From contig CM060910.1 in the NCBI GenBank assembly GCA_030737875.1, positions 633,317,303 to 633,381,302 of the forward strand: 64,000 bases of DNA, written 5' to 3'. A program made the translations under genes and the position numbers. Under the pieces are notes generated by a model. That model saw nothing but the letters and a program-made list of their open reading frames with translations, was not told where the DNA came from and searched no databases. Within the stretch, counting starts at the first letter, position 1. The number at the start of each line of letters is the position of its first letter. The DNA is from Allium sativum. Its lineage: Eukaryota > Streptophyta > Magnoliopsida > Asparagales > Amaryllidaceae. Below are positions 12,801 through 23,440 of this stretch, one piece after another.

Positions 12801-13657
12801 TCTATCTCTCGTTTAGGGGGTAACCCCTTAACTTCTTCAAAGACATCGGGATAGTCTCGGACCACCCTTACAGATTGCAGATCATCGATGGACGAGTCGA
12901 GAGATTCAAGATAACATAACATGACGGGACCTCTAGGGTTACAAGAAATTTCTAGGGTATTACCGAGGCGAGTCATGAGCCTCACCACCCTATGCTCACA
13001 ATCGAGGATGGCTCCATAACTGGACAACCAATCCATGCCCAAGATCAACCCATATCCCGTAAACCCGAGAACATAAGCATTACACGTGAATTCTACGGTC
13101 AAGATAGAAATCTTCAAATCCACACAAATCATAGATAGATGGGCGGAACCCCCAATTGGATTTGAAACACAAACGGGATCCTCAACTAGGCTAGTACTTA
13201 GGTGCAAACTTTCAACAATGTTAGAAGAGATAAAACTATGCGAAGTGCCAGAATCAAATAAGGTGCGAACAGGATAATCAGAAATATAAACAAGACTTTC
13301 TACAGAAATACTACCTCGATCCTGAACTGGAGCAGCGTTGAGAGCATGCACTTGCCCTCCAGAAGTTCCTGCACGCTGATTCTGCCCTTGCCCTTGCTTC
13401 TTGGGGCAATCCTTGCTAAAATGTCCAGTCTCCCCACAATGAAAGCACTCGCCCAGCTTCCTCTTCTCTTTCTTACAGTCTTTAGCTATGTGCCCAATAT
13501 TCCCACAGTAGTGGCATTTCCTTGGATCCTTTGCCTTGGCCTTGTTGCCCTTGTTGTTCTTGTTGTTTTTGTTGTTCTGATTGCTCTGATTTCCTCCCCC
13601 ACTTGGTGTCTGTCTTCTTGGCTTGAGTCTCATTAGCCTTGACTTCCTTCTTGCCAT
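9836..13657 (-). CDS. pol: Tek-1 Pol polyprotein (zinc knuckles, PR, RT, RNase H, INT, chromodomain-like)
   Basis: One open frame of 1273 codons, with approximate residue positions. Two CCHC zinc knuckles lie at 48-61 and 71-84. The aspartic protease motif DSGTS is near 135. Reverse transcriptase has VDYRELN and the FVDD catalytic loop near 447. RNase H follows near 590-720, then the HHCC zinc finger of integrase near 815-855, and the integrase catalytic D, D and E near 885 (MDF), 943 (SDRDP) and 980 (TER). The tail near 1165-1235 ends with LVKVQW and ATWE, a chromodomain-like targeting segment. The first RNase H aspartate is replaced (YTNAC instead of the usual YTDAS), which should impair the enzyme. 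The true start is not this methionine: the frame continues from gag, from which it is separated by a frameshift in a G run at about 13595-13600. Copying would occur in cytoplasmic virus-like particles, with integration in the nucleus. Confidence 0.95.
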   Translation of the reverse strand: MARRKSRLMRLKPRRQTPSGGGNQSNQNNKNNKNNKGNKAKAKDPRKCHYCGNIGHIAKDCKKEKRKLGECFHCGETGHFSKDCPKKQGQGQNQRAGTSGGQVHALNAAPVQDRGSISVESLVYISDYPVRTLFDSGTSHSFISSNIVESLHLSTSLVEDPVCVSNPIGGSAHLSMICVDLKISILTVEFTCNAYVLGFTGYGLILGMDWLSSYGAILDCEHRVVRLMTRLGNTLEISCNPRGPVMLCYLESLDSSIDDLQSVRVVRDYPDVFEEVKGLPPKREIDFRIYLVDNAKPVSLPVRHMAPRERRELSKQIRELLEKNFIRRSISEWGAPVVFATKADGSLHLCVDYRELNKLTKKNRHPLPRIDDLFDQLVGASVFSQLDLATGFHQLRVDEDSIDKTAFRTPDGFFEWHVMPFGLTNAPAYFVDLMSRVFREFLNKFVVVFVDDILIFSKDEEEHARHLKEVMDTLRAHQLKAKFSKCHFWRREVRFLGHIVSKQGIAVDPAKVVVVQDWKTPRNATEVRSFLGLAGYYRKFIRDFAKISAPLTKLTKKKLVFAWDLKCELSFQKLKRALTSAPVLALPDSGKMFTVYTNACGTGLRVFLMQEGRVICYGARQLKVHEKNYPTHDLELAAIVFALKSWRHYLLGERFELYTDHKSLKYLFSQKDLNLRQQRWMKFLASYDFEIAYTPGKGNVVADALSRRRLTLSPLFIEMKNLEFLATFDFTTAVELMTGSLASLELSPTLLDQVGTSQKEDPQIVEVMDKLIRGETSSHLARYTIDDKGWLRRDGRLCVPRVGDLVHRVLEEAHHSKMTIHPGGDKTYRDMKRIFFWDGMKKDVAEYVSKCMVCQQVKAESKKPGGLLHPLEVPQWKWESISMDFVDGLPRSRRGNTSIWVIVDRLTKSAHFIPVKSKRTASWMASIYLREIVRLHGVPSSIVSDRDPIFTSQFWNSLQEAMGTRLNLSTAYHPQTDGQTERVNRVLEDLLRLCVLDFSGTWEDHLPLVEFAYNNSYQASIGMAPFEALYGRPCRSPSCWWETTDRLILGPDMIRDTSEKVELVRRRMKAAQDRQKSYADKRRADLEFEVGDMVFVKVSPLRNVVRFGAVGKLAPRFVGPFPIIERIGKMAYKVELPEKLAGVHNVFHVSHLRKCLHESAEVVEPSILEDIEVEKEATLRKALIRILGTEIKKLRNREVKLVKVQWGEADEDATWETEEKMRGLYPFLFEGTFSTSFLISISFFYLCLSCLSYYLVKLVLRTLGRNPLDETCS

Positions 13658-13715
13658 TCTTATCGTCTCCTTGAAGCAATGCCATGTCTACTAGTCCTTC
13701 AAAAGTGGCCCCCAT
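13482..13715 (-). pseudogene. gag: Tek-1 Gag C-terminal segment in a shifted frame
   Basis: The frame continues the capsid end of Gag ([13 protein letters not shown], matched in Tek-3 and Tek-2) into a lysine-rich linker. It is out of register with the upstream gag frame because of a one-base loss near 13732. It leaves the pol frame at a five-G run near 13595-13600. The two shifts compensate one another. They show that the element in this state cannot make a normal Gag-Pol without frameshifting. Confidence 0.7.
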
Positions 13716-14326
13716 GGGTATATGAGATAGGCTAAACCTTGTAATGGCTCATTCAACCCTCGTGCAAAGCGTAAAGCCTTCTTCTGGGGAGTATTAACCA
13801 TGTCCAAACCGAATCGGGCGAGCTTGTTAAACTCATTCACATACTCCCTCACGGTCATGTCCCCTTGCTTCAAAGATATAAACTTCTCCAATTGCAGATT
13901 CGCCTCAGCTGATGATAGAAACTTAAGCCCAAATCTTGTCCTAAAGTCGGCCCAAGTCTCTATAGGCCTCGTAGCATTGGTGACCTCACACCAATAAGCA
14001 GCTTCTTCTTTAAATAACCATGCTGCCAATAAAACCTTTCTATGATCTTGCACATCAAAGATGGCGAAGAGATATTCAGTTTCTTTCAACCAATTTCTTG
14101 CCTCCACAAAAGTCTCCGTCCCAATAAAGTTCTTGCCACCCATCGCCTTAAAGTCTTTGCAAATCTTAGCGAAATCTGCTTGCGGATTCTGAGGAGGAGG
14201 GGGAGGAGGAGGAACCTCAGTTATATTGGGGGTATTTGCTGGGCCCACATCGTTGGCCCTAGCTTCCAAGTACCTCCGGAACCATCCGGGAATGGTCACT
14301 CCCTCGGGAAGGTTAAGATCGGCCAT
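13691..14326 (-). CDS. gag: Tek-1 Gag, capsid part, truncated by frameshift
   Basis: A frame of 211 codons starts MADLNLPEG and has a retrotransposon Gag domain (WLKETEYLF..W.DFRTRFGLKFLS..YVNEFNKLARFG). Gag forms the shell of the virus-like particle that packages element RNA. The start is supported by alignment with the Gag starts of Tek-2 and Tek-3 (MS.LNLPEGV.IPGWFRR). On the minus strand the start codon sits one base after CAG, at the end of a T-rich tract, which looks like a splice acceptor. The last dozen residues (from about 13732 down) are out of frame owing to a single-base loss. Confidence 0.9.
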   Translation of the reverse strand: MADLNLPEGVTIPGWFRRYLEARANDVGPANTPNITEVPPPPPPPQNPQADFAKICKDFKAMGGKNFIGTETFVEARNWLKETEYLFAIFDVQDHRKVLLAAWLFKEEAAYWCEVTNATRPIETWADFRTRFGLKFLSSAEANLQLEKFISLKQGDMTVREYVNEFNKLARFGLDMVNTPQKKALRFARGLNEPLQGLAYLIYPWGPLLKD

Positions 14327-14502
14327 ACTGAAAAAGAAAAAGATGGATTCAGAACGAAGAAACGAAGGATAGTGCTATGGCTTTTGGGGAATAGCCTTTA
14401 AAATAACTAGACTTTTCTTGGAAAATACTTAATTGGTTTTGAAAATAGTTTTTCAAAAGGTAAGTTTCAAAAACACTTTTGCTCAAATCTTGTAAACCTT
14501 AT

Positions 14503-14514
14503 GCTCTGATACCA
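14503..14514 (-). promoter_or_regulatory. Tek-1 primer binding site (initiator tRNA-Met)
   Basis: The minus strand reads TGGTATCAGAGC, complementary to the 3' end of plant initiator tRNA-Met. It lies two bases from the 5' LTR and primes minus-strand DNA synthesis. Confidence 0.95.
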
Positions 14515-15739
14515 AATGTAACACCCCACCTCCGCTAGGGTAACTCTTGTAAGCACACGGGCTTTGGAGGGGCGTTAAACAAGGTAAACATGCATGCAGA
14601 TATTACAAGACAAAACATATAAGTAAAACAGAGAAAATAAAACAGCGGATCAAACTAGCATTTCAAAACCATAGTCATGTTACAACAAAGTACTTGATCA
14701 TTATTTTCCAACAAAACAAAGTCTAGCATAAACTGAAAAACTGAAATACATAAAGTACTATCCCCAAAGTGAAATGATAAACCATAGCTAGCTCAATGTC
14801 CAAAACCGTACATGAGCAAATCCAGTAAGCAAGCTATAAAGATCCAAGCTAAGCTCCAATGTTCCCACCCTGAGAACCTGAGGGGGGGGGGAACGTAAGA
14901 AAAGAGGTGAAAGAAAACAGGTCAGTCAAAAAGACTGGTAAGCCCTAACTACTATCTATCCATGAACTAGTAAAGTTAACAGGCATGAGAAGCAGAGATG
15001 AGCATAAGGATAACAACATACTGGCATGATGATTAACTAACAAGATAGATAAAGGTGTCATCGCATAATCAAGGTTAAGTTTTGCACCACGGGTGTACTA
15101 GCATTCTAACATGTCAAGTAAAAACAAGAATTGATCCCTTGGCCCAAGCTTGGCCCAATATCATGAGATGACCTAAATCAAGGTCCAACTACACGGTCTA
15201 GTTGATCGGCTCCCTATAAGCCTAACTCGTCAAGTGTCGGTGTCATACGGCCCAAACATGCAATGTAGTTAAACTGTGCTAGGTCCACCCTAGGGTGTAT
15301 CAAGTCCTAGGGTGTCAACCTCGGACACCAATCAAGTATGCACAGTCTAGATCTACTGGTACCCATGCCTGATTTTCCAACTCCGGACTATGTGCACGAC
15401 CATAGTCCGCCTGGACCTACACCGGCGTACCAACTCAGCCGTCGTTTTGGTCGCTTACATGTCAGCCCAGTAATCGTGCCCCACCCTAGCCTAGTCCTAG
15501 GGTCTTATGATACTATCAAGAGGGTTACTGCTGAAAAGGACCACGCAACTAGGGTTTCCTTAACGGGTTAAATGTGGTTAACCCGATCCAAACGTGGATT
15601 AAATTGGTTAAGTGTACCCAAGGTTCATGACATAACCCCGATTAACCCATCAAGCCCAAATTGATTAAGTATTAAGTGGACCATGACTTAACCCTAATCA
15701 GGAGGCATTAATTAACTTAATGTGCTTTAACCTCTCACA

Positions 15740-15918
15740 TTAGACCTTGTTGTGGTTACTAGTTAAGCTGGGCGGGTCCGGGTAGCTTTACACCACAACT
15801 TGGTCTAACCTCGGGTTCGAGCACAACATGACCAACTTCTCACATTGGGTCCTATTGTTTGTAGCCACTAGTTAAGCCGGCCGGGTCCGGGTAGATTTAT
15901 GCTACAAACTCAACCCAA
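15740..15918 (-). other. Twin covarying hairpins in the Tek-1 leader
   Basis: Two successive stem-loops share the loop core CTACCCGGACC. One stem (15845-15918) is GTTTGTAGC with GCTACAAAC plus an outer TTGGGT/ACCCAA. The other (15740-15809) is GTTGTGGT with ACCACAAC plus an outer GTTAGACC/GGTCTAAT. The stem sequences differ from those of Tek-2 and Tek-3 in a base-pair-preserving way. Confidence 0.7.
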
Positions 15919-16921
15919 CCTCGAGTTGGCCACACTCATATTTTCTAAGTGTCATGTCCATTATGTTTCCAAAACATAATTACAAGTTAACATATCACGT
16001 CATGTTATAAAAACCATGTTTTTGTCATAATGTTACCCAACCCCAACGTAATCCCCTCGTTTACATAATCGCATCAACGCATAAAGGATAAAATAGGGAA
16101 CTTGGCATAATCATGACAAAAAGGTGTTGAAGCCACAAGTTTATCATGGTGGCATATGAAATGTACATATGTTCATATACTTGCATATTGCATTATTAGG
16201 CTTCAAAAGCATGCATAAAACCAAACTTAGCATATGAGTGATACATGGTGATAAATGACATGTAGAAGTTGCTAGAAGTTCGCATTTAGCCTCACATGCA
16301 AGTTATCATAAGGGATATGATAACTTCCATGTTGCCAAAATGCAACCTTTAATATAAAGCTTGGAGCTTTATGCTCACAACATCAAGTTTAACTTGCATA
16401 ACATGATATCATGTGTATAATGATCAACCCAAACTTGCATAACATAGCAACATGTGTCATACATAATGATTAAACCAACTTGCATAGCATAATGATCAAC
16501 CAAACTTGCATATCATAATGATCAACCCCGAACTTGCATCATTCATTTAACTTTAGAGTTCAATAAAAAGAAAGTAGAAAAGGGCTTACAATGCTATGAA
16601 GACACAAATGAATATTTATTATAAAGATTGAGAAGAAGCCCTTATGCAATCACCAAAAAGACCCAAATATGAATGCTCCAATGAAAAACCCTTGAGCCAA
16701 ATCAACAAAAACCCTTGCTTTGAAATAGAAATGTTGCAACTTGACTTGAATGCAAGCTAAGAACACTCATACAAGCTTGAAAACACTTGTATGAACTCAC
16801 AATCTCTCATAGAAATAAACTTAGGAATTTTAGCATGAGAGTGGAGGCCATGAGAGGAACCAATTTGACATAGTTTAGTTGTAGGATTGAATAATGGTGA
16901 TTTAGACTAGGTTTAGGGGTC

Positions 16922-16929
16922 TTTTTATA
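16922..16929 (-). promoter_or_regulatory. Tek-1 5' LTR TATA box
   Basis: The minus strand reads CTATAAAAAGACCCC, in the same position relative to the GTCGAC cluster as the TATA boxes of Tek-2 and Tek-3. Confidence 0.75.
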
Positions 16930-17410
16930 GGAGATTAGGATAGTTTTAACCATAGGATTAACCCTAGATTCAATCAGAGCCATCAAATCCCGTCACTAGC
17001 CAACAAAACAGGTCAAAACAGCCAAAATGGTGCACCTGGTTGCCTGGATCCGACCAGGCAGGTCGACCCCCAGGTCGACCCTGGGGTCGACTCCCCAGTC
17101 GACCTGCCCCCCCCCCCCCAGGTCGACTCCCAGGTCGACCCCCAGGTCGACCTGGTCTGGGCGGGATTTTTCCCGCCTACCCCGAATTTCCTGAAATTTG
17201 AACCTGTTTTGAATTTGAATTTTTCGTGAAACTTCGCGAGGCCATATCTCGGTCATACGGACTTCGATTTTCGAAAACTCAGACTCTATTTCGCCTATTT
17301 TTCTGAGACGAACGCAATGGTACAGCCCGTTTCCCTTGATTCAGATTTTACAATTTAATTCTGCCTTGATTTATGTTATAACATGTTATTCAAAAATACG
17401 GGTTGTTACA

Positions 17411-17710
17411 ACATATATATATGTTTGCAAATAAGATATAAACCAAATTTAGTAATATAGAAAAGTCAAAGGAGCTACAATAAATAGATTAGAATTTAAA
17501 ATGGGACTTGTATAAAAAGGACATTTAGTGCCTTAGGAAAATATGATCTTTAGCGTCATAAATGGAATTTAATGGGTTAATTAGTGCCTTTGGAAAATAT
17601 GACCATTAGAATCGTAAATGGCAGGAATCCTAATTTATAATAATAAAGGAAAGTTAAATGGGGATTTATGGGTAGTGATTTTTGTAGTAAATACTAAGTC
17701 CAATAAGGAA
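17411..17710 (+). repeat. Left arm of the old inverted repeat, inner part
   Basis: It continues the arm interrupted by Tek-1 and starts with the second ACATA target copy. It matches the reverse complement of about 54045-54360 (for example GTCCAATAAGGAAATTRATAA and TTAGAATTTAAATGGGAC). It contains its own roughly 85-bp imperfect duplication (AGTGCCTT.GGAAAATATGA at about 17530 and 17585). Confidence 0.55.
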
Positions 17711-18458
17711 ATTGATAAATAAACATCAGGATACCCAAGGAGGACCTATCGATCACTTAGTACCTTACTCGATGGTTTACTCTACACTAATATAAATTAG
17801 AGGACGCTAGCTACTAAGTCCTATTAATTTAAGGCTTCCATCATTCACGCATATACCCAAGCTCTGCATAAGGCGAGAGATAGTGACTAGCTAGCTAATT
17901 AATACTAGGTTTAGGTAGGAGCTCGACACCATTTAAGACCCTCCTGGCGGACCCCCTTGTTACTATCTAGCTGACCTTATTAGATAATCCCCTAGCCACT
18001 TAATACTTCTTGCAGGATAGACAGACTCATGGCGCCTCCTTAATTGTCATTTAATACCTAATCCCAAGGCGGACTCTCACCCTAGTCGCTTACTAGCTAA
18101 AGGAAGCAGACCTACGCAGGGACTACCAAACTCGTACCCAATAGCCATTTAATAGTTCTTACTTATGGGGAGGCGAGCTACGCGATCAGTTAATACCCTT
18201 TTATGGGTGGATCTAACAACTTAGTACCTCCAATCTCGAATCAGGTTACACTTAAGAATTATTCTCTTGATGGTTTCTTTTTTCAGAGAACCTATTTTTG
18301 GAAATAATTTTTGCAATGCAATTCACTATCTTCACGGGTTCCTATGGTTAATGATGTCTCACGTCAGTTGTACATATGTCTGACTGTTGGAAAGTGCAGA
18401 CTTCTGTCGAATAAAACAACTGACCTCGCATCATTAACCTGCTAAGTCCAACTCTTAT
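17711..18458. other. Spacer between the inverted arms
   Basis: There is no recognisable coding. The word CAYTTARKACC recurs at about 17754, 17926, 17997, 18048, 18145 and 18220, a pattern also seen at 3450-3960 in an old LTR, so this is probably retroelement-derived. The last five bases (18454-18458, CTTAT) are the RL-1 target duplication. Confidence 0.4.
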
Positions 18459-21400
18459 TGTAATGGTAAGGAATTTCGCTCGATCCGAATCGATCGTTAA
18501 ACCGACTAAGACCATTCGAAACCCCTGATCGTTTTGAGAACATGACAAATTGGAATGCAAACAGAAGAACATTTCATTGTATATTACAACATTTCCATCA
18601 GAATACAAGAATATACAGAGCATGAATAAATATTACACATTTGACAAATATCAGAGATTTAGATTACATTTACTGTAGCAGAAAAATAATACAAAACATA
18701 ACTGAAAGAAATACACGGATACAGAGCTTTTCGAATATCACTTCAGCTATAAACCAGGTCCTGTGAATATGAATCTGCAAAACCAACTACTAGCTGCCCG
18801 TGCGGAAAATAAGGGCACCCAGAGTTTAGGTCAAAACAATAAACTCCAGGTTAGTCATGTGACTGGTGTGAGAACTAAAACAGTTATAAATTCTTATTTT
18901 AAAGTTCGGTAAATCAAGGGACCACGCCGTATAACACGGAACGGGTTTTTACCCCAAGAATACCAGTGCATAAACAAACAGCGCAATGCTAAATAAAGAA
19001 AAATGAAGCTGTTATAAGACCCAGGTCCCATCACACAATGCAACGCAAGTCGGAGGATAGGGTTTTCCCTTATAACAGCCAAAAATGCTTGATACACGAA
19101 ATTTCATCTTTTATTATTACTATAAGTGAAGAAAACAACTTCAATCATAAGTATAAATCATAGACGGCATAGCATCCCATGCTACTATGTCGCCATACTA
19201 GGCTCTACAAATAACACCGAAATACACGTATTGGAAATTGGATTTCTGTCATGAGTCGAGGCAAGGGGAAAGCTCCACTCCGCTTCGAGACACTCTAGCA
19301 AATGCCTCAGGACAACACACTCTGGGCAGCCACTTGGATCGGTTGGGTCTGTCCTCTCTTACGTTTGAGGATTGGCAATTCCTGAACACACGTTTCCCGG
19401 TCCTATTAGACCTAATATCGAGGCGCCTCATTCCAACAACCACAAAGGTGAAAAGTATATAAATGTCAGCCAGTTTAAGAACTGACACCACCCATAGCTA
19501 GAAAGAAACGTCGTGTTCTCCCAACTGTCCGTATCCCGTTTTTGACTCATACCGAGGTGTGAGGCTCGCGAATTCACGTTATACACAAAGATGCGCCACA
19601 CAGGCCGTGCTTTGATCATCAACCACAAGACTTTGCTTTTCAACAGAAGCCTTGATCAATTGCCACTTAGGCGTGCCACACCGGCAATTCATGCCATGCG
19701 ACTGATGTCCATCGATATACAATCTCTGAGCTCGTACTTCTCAGAGAAGGGCGTTAAGCAAGAGAATAAATTCTCCGCCACCAAACAGATGTATATTTAA
19801 TAGAGATCAATCAACACAGAATAAAATCCAATGTCAGACACACAGTCCATTTACAAGTTCGTTCTGGGTCTGAATGAAACCGGAGGCACTTTCCTCGCAT
19901 ATCCATCAATCTCCAAGTACGTCTGGACGATCACCAACTGATTCCCTCATCTTGGGTGTACAGCCCAATCAAGATCATCAGTAATCACCCAAACGATGTG
20001 AAGACTTCCGATCTTCAACCACCGTCTTCATCTTCGACATAAGTCGAATCGGTTATTCAGAATGGGTATAAACCCGGCCTTTCTGAATGACCCGCGTATA
20101 TAATAAAAACAGTGCTAGAAAACACAACATACGCCTCATTCTAATTCATCAGTCAATAACCGTAAATCAGCAAGAGAACAATTTCCCAAATATTAACCCC
20201 GAAGGCCGAAACCAACATCAGATCAATACCCAGGAAACCATTCTTCTTAGCTAACCTACAGTTAGTTTCTAAATTTCACGTTCTTAGGGAAAGGTTCCCA
20301 TTAATTCTATCAAAGGTAAATTCTTTAAAATTTATTCTTTAATCTTCCTTTGGATATCATTTCAAACTATATTATGGTTTTCCAACTAGTCGGGATTAAC
20401 AAACCACACCGAAGTAATTATTTATTTTATTTCCCAATCCCAACCTATTCATCCCATAAAGCAAAACTGTACCCCATATCTAATACCACGTGTTATCGGT
20501 AAAATTAATTACCATTTCACGTTCAAATCCAATTAAAATTTAACTATCGCTTTGGAGCAAAACTGGTGACACTCCATTCTCGAACACTTTCCAAATTTGA
20601 TAATTTAAATTATCCATTCACGTTTCAATCTAATTGCAGATTCATTAAAACTCCCTTTTACTGGGTTAAAGAACTAATGTCATTTTAAACACAGTTCACG
20701 ATAGACCCAAATCACATTCTATTTATTATCGGGTTAAAGAACAAGTGTTATTTAAAACACCCTTCACGATAAACCCACAAATCAATTCTATTTAAAACCC
20801 ATTTCGAATCCAATTTATTTATTTAAAAATAAATGGGTTTTAATTTTAGTAAAAATCTATTTTTATCTTTTCAAATATGGAGTTTTTCATCCCAATTTTT
20901 CCGAAATCATTTCTTATGATTTTACACAAATTATTACTATTTTTAATAATTTTATCAAGGCCCGTACAGTCGATTTCCATCAACGGCCATCGAACTGCAC
21001 TTACAGTGACCCTTTCTGAAATTGATTTGGACATATCTCCAAATCCAACCATTAGATTTCGAATTTATAATATTTGTTAGAAAGATCTTTTCGATACGAA
21101 CCCAACGGTTCCGGTTTTAGGAGAATCCGACGGTCGGATCTCCCGTAATGTCCGTTCGAAGCCAATGGTCGAAATTCACGAATGGCCGCGGCGCGGCGCG
21201 TTCTATTCAGGCCATTATAATATATATATATATATATAATATATATTTCGTCGATTTCTATTTAAAATGAATTTTATAAATAGTTTAAAATTCGTTTCAA
21301 AACAATTTCAACTTCCATTTCAAATTCAAATCAAAATTGAATTTTTCCTTATAAATTCGTTTTAAATTCATTTCAATTCAAATTTCAATTCAATTTGAAT

Positions 21401-22384
21401 TCATTTCAAATTGATTTTGATTCTATTTCAATTCAATTCGAATTCGTTTTATATTCAATCCATTTCAAATTCGTTTTATATTCAATTCGAATTCCTTTTC
21501 TATTCTATTCAATTCGAATTCGTTTTATATTCAATAAAATTCGAATTCGTTTTATATTCAATTCAATTCGAATTCGTTTCCTAAATTTTCGATTTTTAAA
21601 TCTCTTTTCAATATTCATTATAAAAACGAATATAATCGATATAAATATCGTTCGCGTCAAAATAGCGCATCTCTAATCAACATGCCTTTATATTTTTCAA
21701 TAACTTCGTTATTCTGTTCAACAAATGAATCTATATTTCTTTCAATACATGACTAATCTCAACGGATGAGTACTGTCAACACGCGACTATTTTTGTTATT
21801 TAATATATTTTATAAAAATTATGGTATCTATCGTTTGATTTCTAATCAGACTCCAACCGTAAATTAGTAAGAGAACGATTCCCTAAATATTAACCCCGAA
21901 GGCCGAAACCAACATCAGATCAATATCCAGGAGACCGCTCATCTTATCTATTTTCCAATTAGTTTCTAATTTCATATATGATAAATATGTAAATTTTATT
22001 GTTAAAATATTTCGTTCAGCACATGACTAATCTCAACGGATGAGTACTGTCAACACATGAACCTTTATTTTATAATATTCTTTATTTTTCCAATTGGAAT
22101 GAAGCCCAATCAATTACCATATAATGTTAATTATATGGATTCCATACAACACATGTATATAATAGCAACGATAAATAATCAATCATCATCCAAAGTGCAC
22201 CACGCAACTGCATAAGCATCAAATATAAATAATTAACGCTCACACAGTCTGTCGACCAATCGATCGACATACAACTAAATAATTGGGATTAGTGTACGCC
22301 AAATATCATCCCATTACCCGTGTGGGGTTTCAAACAATCAAACACAGATTTTATTTGTGCAGTTGGGCGATGTGTAAAATTTAT
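18459..22384. repeat. RL-1 left segment
   Basis: This is the first part of the RL-1 LTR. The leftmost 950 bp match the copies at 62137 and 63090. It includes a 125-bp direct repeat (20155-20285 and 21848-21975) and a 50-bp one (21735-21785 and 22013-22063). The region 21300-21600 is dense in TTCAATTCGAATTC. The many short open frames show no family resemblance. TTTAT at 22380-22384 is the Tek-2 target copy. Confidence 0.7.
21395..21595. repeat. Minisatellite of ATTCAATTCGAATTCGTTTTAT units
   Basis: Imperfect tandem copies of an about 30-base unit rich in the palindrome TTCGAA. It creates a meaningless 93-codon frame of repetitive composition. Confidence 0.75.
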
Positions 22385-22888
22385 TGTAACAACTCGTATT
22401 TTGATAACGTGTTATAACCATAAATCTAGGCAGAATTAAATTTTAAAATAAGAACCAAGGGAAACGGGTTGCGCCATTGCGTTCATCTCGGAATTCTTCA
22501 TGAAATCGAGTCCGAGTTTTCGAAAATCGGAGTCCGTATGACCAAGTTATGGCTCCCCAAAGTTTCAGAAATTTTCAGAGTTCAAAACAGTTCGAATTCG
22601 AGTTCAAATTTGAATTTCAAAACCCAGACAGAATGGGCGGGAAATTTCCCGCCCAGCACCCCAGGTCGACTGGGCAGTCGACACCCCCAGGACCAGGTCA
22701 ACTGCGCAGTCGACTTGGGTGTCGACCTGGTCCCTGAACCTAGTTTGGGCCTGGTTGCTCCTGTTTGACCCTGTTGGCTTGTTTGAGGGCCTGTGACGAT
22801 TTTTGGTGGTTCAGAACGATTCTAGGGTTTATCCTATGGCCTAAACTGGTTGTTGCAACTATAAAAACACCCTATGACCTAGGATAAT
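22385..22888 (+). repeat. Tek-2 5' LTR, first part (U3)
   Basis: U3 of the 5' LTR matches 48513 to about 49022. It contains a perfect 22-bp palindrome (22634-22655, core GGGCGGGAAATTTCCCGCCC), four intact GTCGAC sites (22666-22725) and a TATA box CTATAAAAAC at 22859-22868. It breaks off at 22888, where Tek-3 is inserted. Confidence 0.92.
22859..22868 (+). promoter_or_regulatory. Tek-2 5' LTR TATA box
   Basis: CTATAAAAAC is the likely core promoter. Tek-3 is inserted about 25 bp downstream, where transcription would begin. Confidence 0.75.
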
Positions 22889-23433
22889 TGTAACACCCCG
22901 TATATTCTACAATAGTGAAATTCATAAATTAAAGATAATTAATTTCAAATCAAAGAATTAAGGGAAACGAGATACGCCATTGTGTTCGTCTCGGAATTCT
23001 GCTTGAGATAGAGTCCGAGTTTGTGTAAAACGGACTCCGTATGTGGGAGATATGACCTCCGGAAGTTTCCGAATTCAGTTTAAAATTCAAACAGACAGAA
23101 ACAGTTCAGAAACGAGTTCAAAATTCAAAAATCGGTCCCAGATTGGGAGGGGCGGGAATTTTCCCGCCCAAGGCACCCAGGTCGACTGGGTAGTCGACAT
23201 GGGGCACCCAGGTCGACTGGGTAGTTGACTTAGGGTCGACTGGGTAGTCGACCTGGCCCATGAGCCAGGTCGAACCCAGCCCCTCCTGGCTGGCCTGGTC
23301 TGTGCTTGGCCGAATTTCTGAGCTTTGTCTTGTCACTAGGGCTTATGTGTCAGCTCCTGATTGGTTTCTCTTTAAAATGAACGGCTAGTATTAATCTAAG
23401 TTCCATCGACGACTCTAATCAATTCCCAAACTC

Positions 23434-23440
23434 TATAAAA
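23434..23440 (+). promoter_or_regulatory. Tek-3 5' LTR TATA box
   Basis: CTCTATAAAAAGAACC is conserved in the 3' LTR (31700-31706), about 200 bp after the GTCGAC cluster. Confidence 0.75.

Larger units (their letters stand above)
6467..17410 (-). mobile_element. Tek-1: Ty3/gypsy chromovirus (Tekay/Del clade), nearly full length
   Basis: This is a complete LTR retrotransposon of 10,944 bp read on the minus strand. It has two LTRs (2889 and 2894 bp, bordered TGTAACA..TGTTACA on the listed strand), a PBS complementary to initiator tRNA-Met, gag, a long pol (zinc knuckles, protease, reverse transcriptase, RNase H, integrase, chromodomain-like tail) and a polypurine tract. The 5-bp target duplication ACATA is intact on both sides (6462-6466 and 17411-17415). 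Two 1-bp frameshifts lie in gag. The order RT-RNaseH-INT with the C-terminal LVKVQW..ATWE segment identifies a chromovirus, and the motifs plus 2.9-kb LTRs fit Tekay/Del. Confidence 0.95.
14517..17410 (-). repeat. Tek-1 5' LTR
   Basis: This is the promoter-bearing LTR of the element. On the minus strand U3 carries GGCGGGA..TCCCGCC (about 17160-17178) and the GTCGAC cluster (about 17060-17155), then TATAAAAA (16922-16929). R-U5 contains a donor-like GTAAGC (16584-16589), the twin hairpins (15740-15809 and 15845-15918) and a ten-base poly(C)/CAG tract near 14881-14890. The leader between TATA and PBS is about 2.4 kb, unusually long. Confidence 0.95.
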
